A stretch of 64,000 nt of DNA from Dryocola clanedunensis (GTDB lineage: Bacteria > Pseudomonadota > Gammaproteobacteria > Enterobacterales > Enterobacteriaceae): the NCBI RefSeq assembly GCF_025215155.1, contig NZ_JALHAM010000110.1. One strand, written 5' to 3'. Made by a program: the position numbers and the translations under genes. Positions 49,539 through 57,688 of this stretch are shown piece after piece. Positions within the stretch are counted from its first letter, which is position 1; each line of letters opens with the position of its first letter. The notes beneath the pieces were generated by a model, which saw only the letters and a program-made list of their open reading frames with translations, made no database searches and had not been told where the DNA came from.

Positions 49539-50726
49539 ATGACTAACAGCAACCGTACCAAGCTGCTTTGGATCAGCTTTTTCTCCTACGCCCTGACCGG
49601 TGCGTTGGTGATTGTCACCGGAATGGTGATGGGAAACATCGCAGAATACTTCCAGCTGCCGGTTTCCAGCATGAGTAATACCTTCACCTTCCTGAACGCT
49701 GGCATTCTCATCTCTATTTTCCTGAACGCCTGGCTGATGGAAATTGTGCCGCTGAAAACCCAGCTGCGTTTTGGCTTTCTGCTGATGGTGCTGGCGGTCC
49801 TCGGCCTGATGTTTGGTCATAGCCTTACCCTCTTCTCCGCGTCCATGTTTGTGCTGGGGCTGGTCAGCGGGATCACGATGTCGATTGGTACTTTCCTGAT
49901 CACCCATATGTACGAAGGCCGTCAGCGCGGTTCACGCCTGCTGTTTACCGACTCCTTCTTCAGCATGGCCGGGATGATTTTCCCGATGGTCGCCGCGATA
50001 CTGCTGGCGCGCAGCATCAACTGGTACTGGGTCTACGCCTGCATCGGCCTGGTTTACGTTGCTATCTTCCTGCTGACCCTGGGCTGCGAGTTCCCGGCGC
50101 TGGGCAAACACGCGAAGAAAGACGATGCGCAGCCTGTGGTCAAAGAGAAATGGGGTATCGGCGTACTGTTCCTGTCCATCGCCGCCCTGTGCTATATCCT
50201 CGGCCAGCTGGGCTTTATCTCCTGGGTGCCTGAATACGCTAAAAGTCTGGGCATGAGCCTTAACGACGCGGGCGCGCTGGTCAGCAATTTCTGGATGTCT
50301 TACATGGTTGGCATGTGGGTTTTCAGCTTCATTCTGCGCTTCTTCGATCTGCAACGCATTTTGATGGTGCTGGCGGGTGCCGCCACCGTGCTGATGTATT
50401 TCTTCAATACCGGCGAACCGGCGCATCTGGCCTGGTTTATCCTCGCTCTGGGCTTCTTCTCCAGCGCGATTTACACCACCATCATTACGCTTGGCTCGCT
50501 GCAAACTAAAGTCGCGTCACCAAAGCTGGTTAACTTTGTGCTGACCTGCGGCACCATCGGCACCATGCTGACCTTCGTGGTCACCGGGCCGATTGTGGCA
50601 AGCAGCGGTCCGCATGCGGCGCTCCAGACCGCAAACGGCCTCTACGCGGTTGTCTTTATTATGTGCGTGGCCCTGGGCCTTGTGACTAAGCACCGCCAGC
50701 ACAATACGGCTGCGGCGGCGCATTAA
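49539..50726 (+). CDS. tsgA: Major facilitator family transporter TsgA
   Basis: A 395-residue inner-membrane protein with 12 predicted helices, of the FucP-like branch of the MFS. E. coli and Salmonella have it at the same place before nirB; in Salmonella its expression answers to tellurite/selenite or oxygen conditions, but the substrate is unknown. Stops 4 bp before a tandem REP-like repeat. Confidence 0.92.
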   Translation: MTNSNRTKLLWISFFSYALTGALVIVTGMVMGNIAEYFQLPVSSMSNTFTFLNAGILISIFLNAWLMEIVPLKTQLRFGFLLMVLAVLGLMFGHSLTLFSASMFVLGLVSGITMSIGTFLITHMYEGRQRGSRLLFTDSFFSMAGMIFPMVAAILLARSINWYWVYACIGLVYVAIFLLTLGCEFPALGKHAKKDDAQPVVKEKWGIGVLFLSIAALCYILGQLGFISWVPEYAKSLGMSLNDAGALVSNFWMSYMVGMWVFSFILRFFDLQRILMVLAGAATVLMYFFNTGEPAHLAWFILALGFFSSAIYTTIITLGSLQTKVASPKLVNFVLTCGTIGTMLTFVVTGPIVASSGPHAALQTANGLYAVVFIMCVALGLVTKHRQHNTAAAAH

Positions 50727-50730
50727 TAGC

Positions 50731-50880
50731 GTCGGATGACGCTACGCTTATCCGACCTACTGGACGAATGTTGTAGGGTGAATAAGCGCCAGCGTCATCT
50801 CATTCAATATGTCGGATGACGCTACGCTTATCCGACCTACGGGACGAATGTTGTAGGGTGGATAAGCGCCAGCGTCATCC
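50731..50880. repeat. Two tandem 80-bp REP/BIME-like units between tsgA and codA
   Basis: The unit starts at 50731 and again at 50811; the first 70 bp agree at 67 positions. Each unit holds two hairpins: GTCGGAT...ATCCGAC (7-bp stem, e.g. 50731-50756) and a second of GGTGGAT/ATCCACC type (fully complementary in copy 2). The layout is like a BIME. Copy 2 runs into codA and includes its stop codon (TGA, 50877-50875 on the minus strand) and its final Gly codons. Confidence 0.9.
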
Positions 50881-52164
50881 ACCAAAGAAGATCTCTTCGC
50901 TGTCGTTTAGCATCACCCAGGTCTGGGCCAGCTGCGTTGTCGCAATCACTCTTCCTTCCCTTACCGACCAGCGTACCGGCACCTGCCGACGCACCGCATC
51001 AAACCCATTTTCAGCAGGAAGAATAACCAGGTTGGCTGGCTTGCCGACGTCGATGCCATACTCCGCCACGCCGAACGTCCGCGCGCTGTTATCCGTAATC
51101 AGCTTCAGGCTCTCATCTATTTGCTGATAGCCCATCATCTGACAGACGTGCAGCCCCATATGCAGCACCTGCAGCATGTTCGCGGTGCCGAGCGGATACC
51201 ACGGGTCAAATACATCGTCATGACCAAAGCAGACGTTAATTCCCGCTTCCAGAAGTTCCTTCACCCTCGTCACGCCGCGGCGCTTAGGGTAATCGTCAAA
51301 GCGGCCCTGCAGGTGGATATTGACCAGCGGATTGGCCACGAAGTTAATGCCGGACATTTTCAGCAGCCGGAAGAGCCGCGAGGTGTAAGCGCCGTTATAG
51401 GAGTGCATGGCGGTGGTATGGCTTGCGGTCACGCGTTCGCCTATGCCTTCCCGGTGGGCCAGCATGGCGACCGTTTCTAAAAATCGCGACTGCTCGTCGT
51501 CGATTTCGTCGCAGTGGATATCCAGCGGGCGGTCGTATTTCTTCGCCAGTTCGAACGCCTTATGCAGCGACTCAACGCCGTACTCGCGGGTGAATTCAAA
51601 ATGGGGAATTGCCCCAACCACATCGGCGCCCAGCTTTAAGGCTTCTTCCAGCAGCGCCTCACCGTTGGGATAAGAGAGAATCCCCTCCTGCGGGAAAGCG
51701 ACAATTTGCACAGTGACCCACGGCGCTACCTCCTGCTTCACTTCCAGCATCGCTTTCAGGGCCGTCAGCGTCGGATCGGAGACATCCACATGTGTACGCA
51801 CATACTGGATGCCGTTGGCTATCTGCCATTTCAGCGTCTGCCACGCGCGCGTTTTCACATCTTCGTGGCTCAGCAGCGCTTTGCGTTCGGCCCAGCGCTC
51901 AATACCTTCAAACAGCGTGCCTGACTGGTTCCAGCTCGGCTGCCCGGCGGTCTGGGTAGTATCAAGGTGAATATGAGGTTCGATAAAGGGAGCGACAGCC
52001 AGGCCGCCGCGACCATTAAGGCGCTGCAAATCTTCCGCATGGGTCTCCTGCTCCCCCATCGGATCGATGGTTTTAAAACGCCCCTCTTCTAGGGTGAGCT
52101 GCCACAGTCCGGGCCGACCGGCGAGACGGACGTTCTGGATGAGTTTCAAGGGAGTATTGTGCAT
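50875..52164 (-). CDS. codA: Cytosine deaminase CodA
   Basis: Converts cytosine to uracil and ammonia for pyrimidine salvage. About 429 residues of the amidohydrolase superfamily: metal ligands in PHIHLDTTQTAG near 62, HCDEIDDEQ near 216, SHTTAMHSYNGAY near 247 and GHDDVFDPWYPLG near 314. It is strongly similar to E. coli CodA except for the last residues, where EEIFFGG replaces the E. coli tail because the 3' end reads into a REP-like repeat. The partner permease codB is not adjacent. Two ATGs adjoin (52167, 52164); either could be used. Confidence 0.93.
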   Translation of the reverse strand: MHNTPLKLIQNVRLAGRPGLWQLTLEEGRFKTIDPMGEQETHAEDLQRLNGRGGLAVAPFIEPHIHLDTTQTAGQPSWNQSGTLFEGIERWAERKALLSHEDVKTRAWQTLKWQIANGIQYVRTHVDVSDPTLTALKAMLEVKQEVAPWVTVQIVAFPQEGILSYPNGEALLEEALKLGADVVGAIPHFEFTREYGVESLHKAFELAKKYDRPLDIHCDEIDDEQSRFLETVAMLAHREGIGERVTASHTTAMHSYNGAYTSRLFRLLKMSGINFVANPLVNIHLQGRFDDYPKRRGVTRVKELLEAGINVCFGHDDVFDPWYPLGTANMLQVLHMGLHVCQMMGYQQIDESLKLITDNSARTFGVAEYGIDVGKPANLVILPAENGFDAVRRQVPVRWSVREGRVIATTQLAQTWVMLNDSEEIFFGG

Positions 52165-52294
52165 CATGCCTCCGGGGCAAAAGAACCTTTCCTACTTTTT
52201 AGCATAAAGCTTATCCAACCGGCCGTTTAAATGGTCGATGGTGAAAAACCAACCAATTCCATCACTTAGAAAATTCCTCTTAAATCAACCACGT

Positions 52295-52310
52295 ACCCCT
52301 TAATGGGTAT
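52295..52310 (+). promoter_or_regulatory. NarL/NarP 7-2-7 site upstream of nirB
   Basis: TACCCCT-TA-ATGGGTA is a perfect inverted pair of NarL heptamers with a 2-bp gap, the arrangement bound by both NarL and NarP. It lies 27 bp (centre to centre) upstream of the FNR site, at the place of the nitrate/nitrite response site of E. coli nirB. Confidence 0.9.
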
Positions 52311-52322
52311 ATAAAGGCGTAT

Positions 52323-52336
52323 TTGATTTGCATCAA
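52323..52336 (+). promoter_or_regulatory. FNR site of the nirB promoter
   Basis: TTGAT-TTGC-ATCAA is a perfect FNR consensus site. If it is centred at -41.5 as in E. coli, transcription would start near 52371, with TAATAG (52360-52365) as the -10 box. This makes nirBDC-cysG an anaerobically induced operon. Confidence 0.92.
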
Positions 52337-52394
52337 TAATTACCCCAGCTGAATCGTTAAGGTAGGCGGTAATAGAAAAGAAATTGAGGCAATT

Positions 52395-54944
52395 ATGAGC
52401 AAAGTCAAAATCGCAATTATCGGTAATGGCATGGTCGGCCATCGCTTTATCGAGGACTTACTTGATAAAGCTCAGCCAGGCCAGTTCGAGATTACCGTCT
52501 TTTGTGAAGAGCCGCGCAAAGCCTACGACCGCGTGCACCTTTCATCCTATTTTTCCCATCATACCGCCGAAGAGTTATCTCTGGTTCGCGAAGGCTTCTA
52601 TGAGAAGCACGGCGTCAATGTGCTGATTGGCGAACGCGCCATCACCATTAACCGTAAGGAAAAAGTAATTCATTCCAATACCGGCCGTACTGTTTATTAC
52701 GACAAGCTGGTCATGGCGACGGGTTCTTACCCGTGGATCCCCCCTATTAAAGGTTCTGAAACTCAGGACTGCTTCGTCTACCGCACCATCGAAGATCTCA
52801 ACGCCATTGAAGCCTGCGCCCGTCGCAGCAAGCGCGGTGCGGTAGTCGGTGGTGGCCTGCTGGGTCTTGAAGCTGCGGGCGCGCTGAAAAACCTCGGCGT
52901 GGAAACCCACGTGATTGAATTTGCGCCAATGCTGATGGCCGAGCAGCTCGACCAGATGGGCGGCGAGCAGCTGCGCAACAAAATTGAAAGCATGGGCGTG
53001 CGGGTTCACACCAGCAAAAACACCCAGGAGATCGTTCAGGAAGGGAAAGAAGCGCGTAAGACCATGCGCTTTGCCGACGGCAGCGATCTGGAAATCGACT
53101 TCATTGTCTTCTCAACCGGTATCCGCCCACGCGACAAGCTGGCCACCCAGTGCGGCCTGGAAACGGCCCAGCGCGGCGGTATCTCCATCAACGACAGCTG
53201 CCAGACTTCAGACCCGGATATCTACGCTATCGGCGAGTGCGCCAGCTGGAACAACCGCGTGTTTGGCCTGGTAGCGCCTGGCTACAAAATGGCGCAGGTC
53301 ACCGCTGACCATCTGCTGGGAAGCGCGAACGCCTTTGAAGGCGCGGACATGAGCGCCAAGCTCAAGCTGCTGGGCGTGGACGTTGGCGGTATCGGCGATG
53401 CCCATGGCCGCACGCCAAACTGCCGCAGCTACGTCTATCTGGACGAAAGCAAAGAAGTTTATAAGCGTCTGGTCGTTAGCGAAGATAACAAAACCCTGCT
53501 GGGCGCGGTACTGGTTGGTGATACCACTGACTTCGGCAACCTGCTCCAGCTGGTGCTCAACGCCATCGAACTGCCGGAAAACCCGGACTCGCTGATCCTT
53601 CCGGCCCACGCGGGCAGCGGCAAGCCATCCATCGGCGTGGATAAACTGCCGGACAGCGCGCAGATCTGCTCCTGCTTCGACGTCACCAAGGGCGATCTGG
53701 TAAAAGCCATCAACGGCGGCTGCCATACCGTGGCGGCCCTGAAAGCAGAAACCAAAGCCGGTACCGGCTGCGGCGGCTGTATCCCGCTGGTTACCCAAGT
53801 ACTGAACGCCGAGCTGTCTAAACAGGGTATTGAGGTTAACAACAACCTCTGCGAGCACTTCGCGTTCTCCCGTCAGGAGCTGTTCCACCTGATCCGCGTC
53901 GAGCAGATCAAATCCTTCGACGAGCTGCTTAACAAATATGGCAACGGCTACGGCTGTGAAGTCTGTAAGCCAACCGTGGGCTCCCTGCTGGCCTCCTGCT
54001 GGAACGACTACGTGCTGGAACCACAGCACACGCCGTTGCAGGACACCAATGATAACTTCCTCGGCAACATCCAGAAGGACGGCACCTACTCGGTGATCCC
54101 TCGTTCTGCCGGTGGCGAAATCACGCCGGAAGGGCTGATGGAAGTGGGCCGCATCGCCCGCGAATACAACCTCTACACCAAGATAACCGGCTCCCAGCGT
54201 ATCGGCCTGTTCGGCGCGCAGAAAGACGATCTGCCGGAAATCTGGCGTCAGCTGATTGACGCTGGCTTCGAAACCGGCCACGCGTATGCCAAAGCGCTGC
54301 GTATGGCGAAAACCTGCGTGGGTAGCACCTGGTGCCGCTACGGCGTGGGCGACAGCGTGGGCTTCGGTGTCGAGCTGGAACACCGCTACAAAGGCATCCG
54401 CACCCCGCACAAAATGAAGTTCGGCGTGTCCGGCTGTACCCGTGAATGTGCGGAAGCGCAGGGTAAAGACGTAGGTATTATCGCCACCGAGAAAGGCTGG
54501 AACCTGTACGTCTGCGGTAACGGCGGCATGAAACCACGCCACGCGGATCTGCTGGCGGCGGATCTTGATAGCGAAACCGTTATTAAATACCTCGACCGTT
54601 TCATGATGTTCTACATCCGCACCGCCGACAAACTGACCCGTACGGCCTCATGGCTGGACAACCTGGAAGGCGGTATCGATTACCTGAAGAGCGTGATCAT
54701 CGACGACAAGCTGGGCCTCAACGAACAGCTCGAGTCTGAGCTTGCGCGTCTGCGTGAAAAAGTGATCTGCGAGTGGACTGAAACGGTGAACAAACCGGAA
54801 GCTCAGGTTCGCTTCAAACACTTTATCAACAGCCCGCAGCGCGACCCTAACGTGCAGGTCGTATCAGAGCGCGAGCAACACCGTCCGGCCACGCCGTACG
54901 AGCGTATTCCAGTCACCATGGTAGAAGCGGAGGAGATCGTATGA
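52395..54944 (+). CDS. nirB: NADH-dependent nitrite reductase large subunit NirB
   Basis: Cytoplasmic enzyme that reduces nitrite to ammonia with NADH. 849 residues: FAD/NAD-binding module (IIGNGMVGHRF at 8-18; GGGLLGLEAAG near 152), a BFD-like [2Fe-2S] site at Cys425, Cys427, Cys459 and Cys462, and the siroheme/[4Fe-4S] site at Cys641, Cys647, Cys681 and Cys685 (TCVGSTWC and GCTRECAEA). All cofactor cysteines are present. Its stop overlaps the nirD start (ATGA). Confidence 0.98.
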   Translation: MSKVKIAIIGNGMVGHRFIEDLLDKAQPGQFEITVFCEEPRKAYDRVHLSSYFSHHTAEELSLVREGFYEKHGVNVLIGERAITINRKEKVIHSNTGRTVYYDKLVMATGSYPWIPPIKGSETQDCFVYRTIEDLNAIEACARRSKRGAVVGGGLLGLEAAGALKNLGVETHVIEFAPMLMAEQLDQMGGEQLRNKIESMGVRVHTSKNTQEIVQEGKEARKTMRFADGSDLEIDFIVFSTGIRPRDKLATQCGLETAQRGGISINDSCQTSDPDIYAIGECASWNNRVFGLVAPGYKMAQVTADHLLGSANAFEGADMSAKLKLLGVDVGGIGDAHGRTPNCRSYVYLDESKEVYKRLVVSEDNKTLLGAVLVGDTTDFGNLLQLVLNAIELPENPDSLILPAHAGSGKPSIGVDKLPDSAQICSCFDVTKGDLVKAINGGCHTVAALKAETKAGTGCGGCIPLVTQVLNAELSKQGIEVNNNLCEHFAFSRQELFHLIRVEQIKSFDELLNKYGNGYGCEVCKPTVGSLLASCWNDYVLEPQHTPLQDTNDNFLGNIQKDGTYSVIPRSAGGEITPEGLMEVGRIAREYNLYTKITGSQRIGLFGAQKDDLPEIWRQLIDAGFETGHAYAKALRMAKTCVGSTWCRYGVGDSVGFGVELEHRYKGIRTPHKMKFGVSGCTRECAEAQGKDVGIIATEKGWNLYVCGNGGMKPRHADLLAADLDSETVIKYLDRFMMFYIRTADKLTRTASWLDNLEGGIDYLKSVIIDDKLGLNEQLESELARLREKVICEWTETVNKPEAQVRFKHFINSPQRDPNVQVVSEREQHRPATPYERIPVTMVEAEEIV

Positions 54945-55267
54945 GCCAGTGGACTACCGTTTGTCAGTTAAACGATATCCTGCCAGCAACCGGCGTCTGT
55001 GCGCTGCTGGGTGACCAGCAGGTTGCTATTTTCCGCCCGCGTAACGACGAGCAGGTGTACGCCATCAGTAATATTGACCCATTCTTTGAATCGAGCGTTC
55101 TGTCTCGCGGGTTAATTGCTGAACATCAGAATGAACTGTGGGTGGCCAGCCCGCTGAAAAAACAGCGTTTCCGCCTGCGTGACGGCCTGTGCATGGAAGA
55201 CGAAAGTCACTCTATCGCGCACTTCGAAGCGCGCGTGCAGGACGGCATGGTGCAGATAAAAGCATAG
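54941..55267 (+). CDS. nirD: Nitrite reductase small subunit NirD
   Basis: A 108-residue Rieske-like protein that lacks the usual Cys and His cluster ligands, as E. coli NirD does, so it binds no iron-sulfur cluster. It is required for NirB activity. Overlaps nirB by 4 bp. In this genome an unusual 183-bp gap with an inverted repeat follows before nirC. Confidence 0.96.
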   Translation: MSQWTTVCQLNDILPATGVCALLGDQQVAIFRPRNDEQVYAISNIDPFFESSVLSRGLIAEHQNELWVASPLKKQRFRLRDGLCMEDESHSIAHFEARVQDGMVQIKA

Positions 55268-55270
55268 GGG

Positions 55271-55402
55271 TTCCCCTTCACCCTGACCCTCTCCCCTACG
55301 GGGAGAGGGAACTATTCCAGTACGGCCTCCGCCTCAGAAAGAGCTAATAAAGCCAGAGGTTTCCCCCTCGCTCCTCAGGAGAGCGGGCCGGGATGGGGGT
55401 AA
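55271..55402. repeat. Inverted pair of GC-rich repeats between nirD and nirC
   Basis: A left arm (55271-55312) and a right arm (55361-55402) are imperfect inverse copies of about 42 bp with a 48-bp centre. The left arm holds a perfect 10-bp stem (CCCTCTCCCC, 55287-55296, with GGGGAGAGGG, 55300-55309) and a 3-nt loop. The whole could fold into one long hairpin or two small ones. It looks like a small non-coding mobile or BIME-type element placed inside the nir operon. Confidence 0.8.
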
Positions 55403-55450
55403 AGCATTCAGACTAATTTTTCTTTTTTTTACTTTGTAGGGATAACAAAA

Positions 55451-56256
55451 ATGTTCACCGATACCATTAACAAATGTGCGGCTAACGCCGCGCGCATTGC
55501 CCGCCTGTCGAAAAGCAATCCGCTCGGCTTTTGGGTTAGTTCTGCGATGGCAGGGGCCTACGTTGGCCTTGGCATCATTTTAATCTTCACGCTGGGCAAC
55601 CTGCTCGATCCGTCGATTCGTCCTTTAGTGATGGGGGCCACCTTTGGTATCGCCCTGACGCTGGTGATTATCGCGGGTTCCGAACTGTTCACCGGCCACA
55701 CCATGTTCCTGACCTTTGGCGTCAAAGCGGGCACCATTTCCCACGGTCAGATGTGGGCGATTCTGCCGCAGACCTGGCTGGGTAACCTGGTAGGTTCCGT
55801 GTTTGTTGCCCTGCTTTATAGCTGGGGCGCGGTAGCCTGTTGCCGGTGGATACCAGCATCGTTCACGCGGTTGCGCTGGCAAAAACCACGGCTCCGGCCA
55901 CGGTGCTGTTCTTTAAAGGGGCGCTGTGTAACTGGCTGGTTTGTCTGGCGATCTGGATGGCAATCCGTACCGAAGGTGCAGCGAAGTTCATCGCTATCTG
56001 GTGGTGCCTGCTGGCGTTTATCGCCTCCGGTTACGAGCACTCCATCGCCAACATGACGCTGTTTGCGCTCTCCTGGTTTGGCCATCATAGCGAGGCTTAT
56101 ACCCTGTCCGGTATTGGTCATAACCTGCTGTGGGTGACGCTCGGCAATACCTTCTCCGGTGTAGTATTCATGGGTCTGGGTTATTGGTATGCTACGCCGA
56201 AAGCCGAACGCCCGCAGGCTCAGCGCATCGCTTCAGCCGAGACTGCCCATCAATAA
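55451..56256 (+). pseudogene. nirC: Nitrite transporter NirC, frameshifted
   Basis: NirC is a pentameric formate/nitrite-family channel that imports and exports nitrite. Residues 1-126 read in one frame to ...LLYSWG. After 55828 the frame is lost: GGC-GC-GGT stands where E. coli has GGC-GGC-GGT. The rest (SLLPVDTSIVHAV ... ETAHQ) continues in a second frame to 56256. Restoring one base near 55829-55830 gives 268 residues, the exact E. coli length. Unrepaired, the first frame runs on with unrelated residues to 56056 (201 aa), losing about half of the membrane helices. It may be a true mutation or a sequencing error. Confidence 0.9.
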
Positions 56257-56269
56257 TTGAGGACCGTAC

Positions 56270-57643
56270 GTGGATCACCTGCCGATATTTTGTCAGTTAC
56301 GAGGTCGCGCCTGCCTGTTAGTCGGCGGCGGCGATGTCGCAGAACGTAAAGCACGTTTATTGCTGGAGGCAGGTGCGCTCGTTACCGTTAATGCCCTGGA
56401 GTTTACCCCGCAGTTTCAGGCGTGGGCGCAACAGGGCATGCTCACCCTTGAACAGGGTCCTTTCTCCCCTTCATTGCTCGATATCAGCTGGCTGGCCATC
56501 GCCGCCACCGACGACGACGCGGTGAACCAGCAGGTCAGCGATGCCGCTGAGTCCCGCCGTATTTTCTGTAACGTAGTAGACGCCCCGAAGCAGGCCAGCT
56601 TTATCATGCCGTCGATTATCGACCGCTCGCCGCTGATGGTCGCCGTCTCTTCCGGTGGGACTTCCCCCGTGCTGGCACGCCTGCTGCGTGAAAAACTGGA
56701 AGCTATTCTGCCGCTGCACCTGGGCAAAATCGCGGGCTATGCGGGTACGCTTCGCGGTCGCGTCAAAGCGAAATTTGCCACGATGGGCGAACGCCGTCGC
56801 TTCTGGGAAAAGTTCTTCACCAATGACCGTCTGGCACAGTATCTGGCTAACGAAGACCAGAAGGCCATCGACCAGGAAACCGAATCGCTGTTTAACCAGT
56901 CGCTGGATCACCGCGGTGAAGTGGTGCTGGTCGGCGCGGGGCCGGGCGATGCGGGTCTGTTGACACTCAAAGGCCTGCAACAGATCCAGCAGGCGGACGT
57001 GGTGGTTTATGACCGTCTGGTATCGGATGACATCATGAACCTGGTGCGCCGCGATGCGGACCGCGTGTTCGTCGGTAAACGCGCTGGCTTCCACTGCGTG
57101 CCACAGGAAGAGATCAACCAAATCCTGCTGCGTGAAGCCCAGAAAGGGAAGCGCGTGGTGCGTCTGAAAGGCGGCGATCCGTTTATCTTCGGGCGCGGTG
57201 GCGAAGAGCTGGAAACGTTGTGCGACGGCGGCATTCCGTTCTCTGTCGTGCCGGGCATTACCGCCGCCTCCGGCTGTTCCGCCTATTCAGGCATACCGCT
57301 GACCCACCGTGATTACGCGCAAAGCGTGCGCCTGGTTACCGGGCATCTGAAAACTGGCGGCGAGCTGGACTGGCACAACCTGGCGGCTGAAAAGCAGACG
57401 CTGGTGTTTTACATGGGCCTGAACCAGGCCGCCACCATTCAGGAAAACCTCATCAAGCACGGCATGCCGGCGGATATGTCCGTGGCGCTGGTGGAAAACG
57501 GCACGTCCGTTAAGCAGCGCGTGGTAAACGGTGAACTGAGCCAACTTGGCGAGCTGGCAACCCGGGTGGAAAGCCCGGCGCTGATCGTCGTCGGGCGCGT
57601 TGTTGCCCTACGCGACAAGCTGAACTGGTTCTCGAATCACTGA
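56270..57643 (+). CDS. cysG: Siroheme synthase CysG
   Basis: Trifunctional enzyme that makes siroheme from uroporphyrinogen III. The N-terminal part (about 1-215; GGGDVAERKARLLLEAG at 20-36) is the NAD-dependent dehydrogenase and ferrochelatase. The C-terminal part (216-457; VGAGPGDAGLLTLKGL near 220, GGDPFIFGRGGEE near 303) is the SAM methyltransferase. GTG start at 56270 with GAGGA upstream, as in E. coli. 457 residues. It supplies the cofactor for NirB and also for CysI. Confidence 0.97.
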   Translation: MDHLPIFCQLRGRACLLVGGGDVAERKARLLLEAGALVTVNALEFTPQFQAWAQQGMLTLEQGPFSPSLLDISWLAIAATDDDAVNQQVSDAAESRRIFCNVVDAPKQASFIMPSIIDRSPLMVAVSSGGTSPVLARLLREKLEAILPLHLGKIAGYAGTLRGRVKAKFATMGERRRFWEKFFTNDRLAQYLANEDQKAIDQETESLFNQSLDHRGEVVLVGAGPGDAGLLTLKGLQQIQQADVVVYDRLVSDDIMNLVRRDADRVFVGKRAGFHCVPQEEINQILLREAQKGKRVVRLKGGDPFIFGRGGEELETLCDGGIPFSVVPGITAASGCSAYSGIPLTHRDYAQSVRLVTGHLKTGGELDWHNLAAEKQTLVFYMGLNQAATIQENLIKHGMPADMSVALVENGTSVKQRVVNGELSQLGELATRVESPALIVVGRVVALRDKLNWFSNH

Positions 57644-57661
57644 TATTATCGGGTAACAAAA

Positions 57662-57688
57662 GGTGGATGGCGCTGGCGCTTATCCACC
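57662..57688. repeat. REP-like repeat between convergent cysG and yhfS
   Basis: GGTGGAT (57662-57668) pairs with ATCCACC (57682-57688) around a GCGCTGGCGCTT-type loop; core identical to the second half of the 50731 unit in inverse order. The yhfS stop codon (TAG, 57691-57689) is formed by the adjoining CTAC of the repeat edge. Confidence 0.85.

Noticed and set aside
53208..54542. A 444-codon open frame on the minus strand opposite nirB
   Set aside because: Antisense to the siroheme domain of nirB, with composition of a mirrored GC-rich gene and no ribosome binding site; no protein family recognised.
55840..56256. A separate 138-residue gene after a short nirC
   Set aside because: Its sequence is the second half of NirC and its only start is a TTG without Shine-Dalgarno; a frameshift in one gene is the simpler reading.
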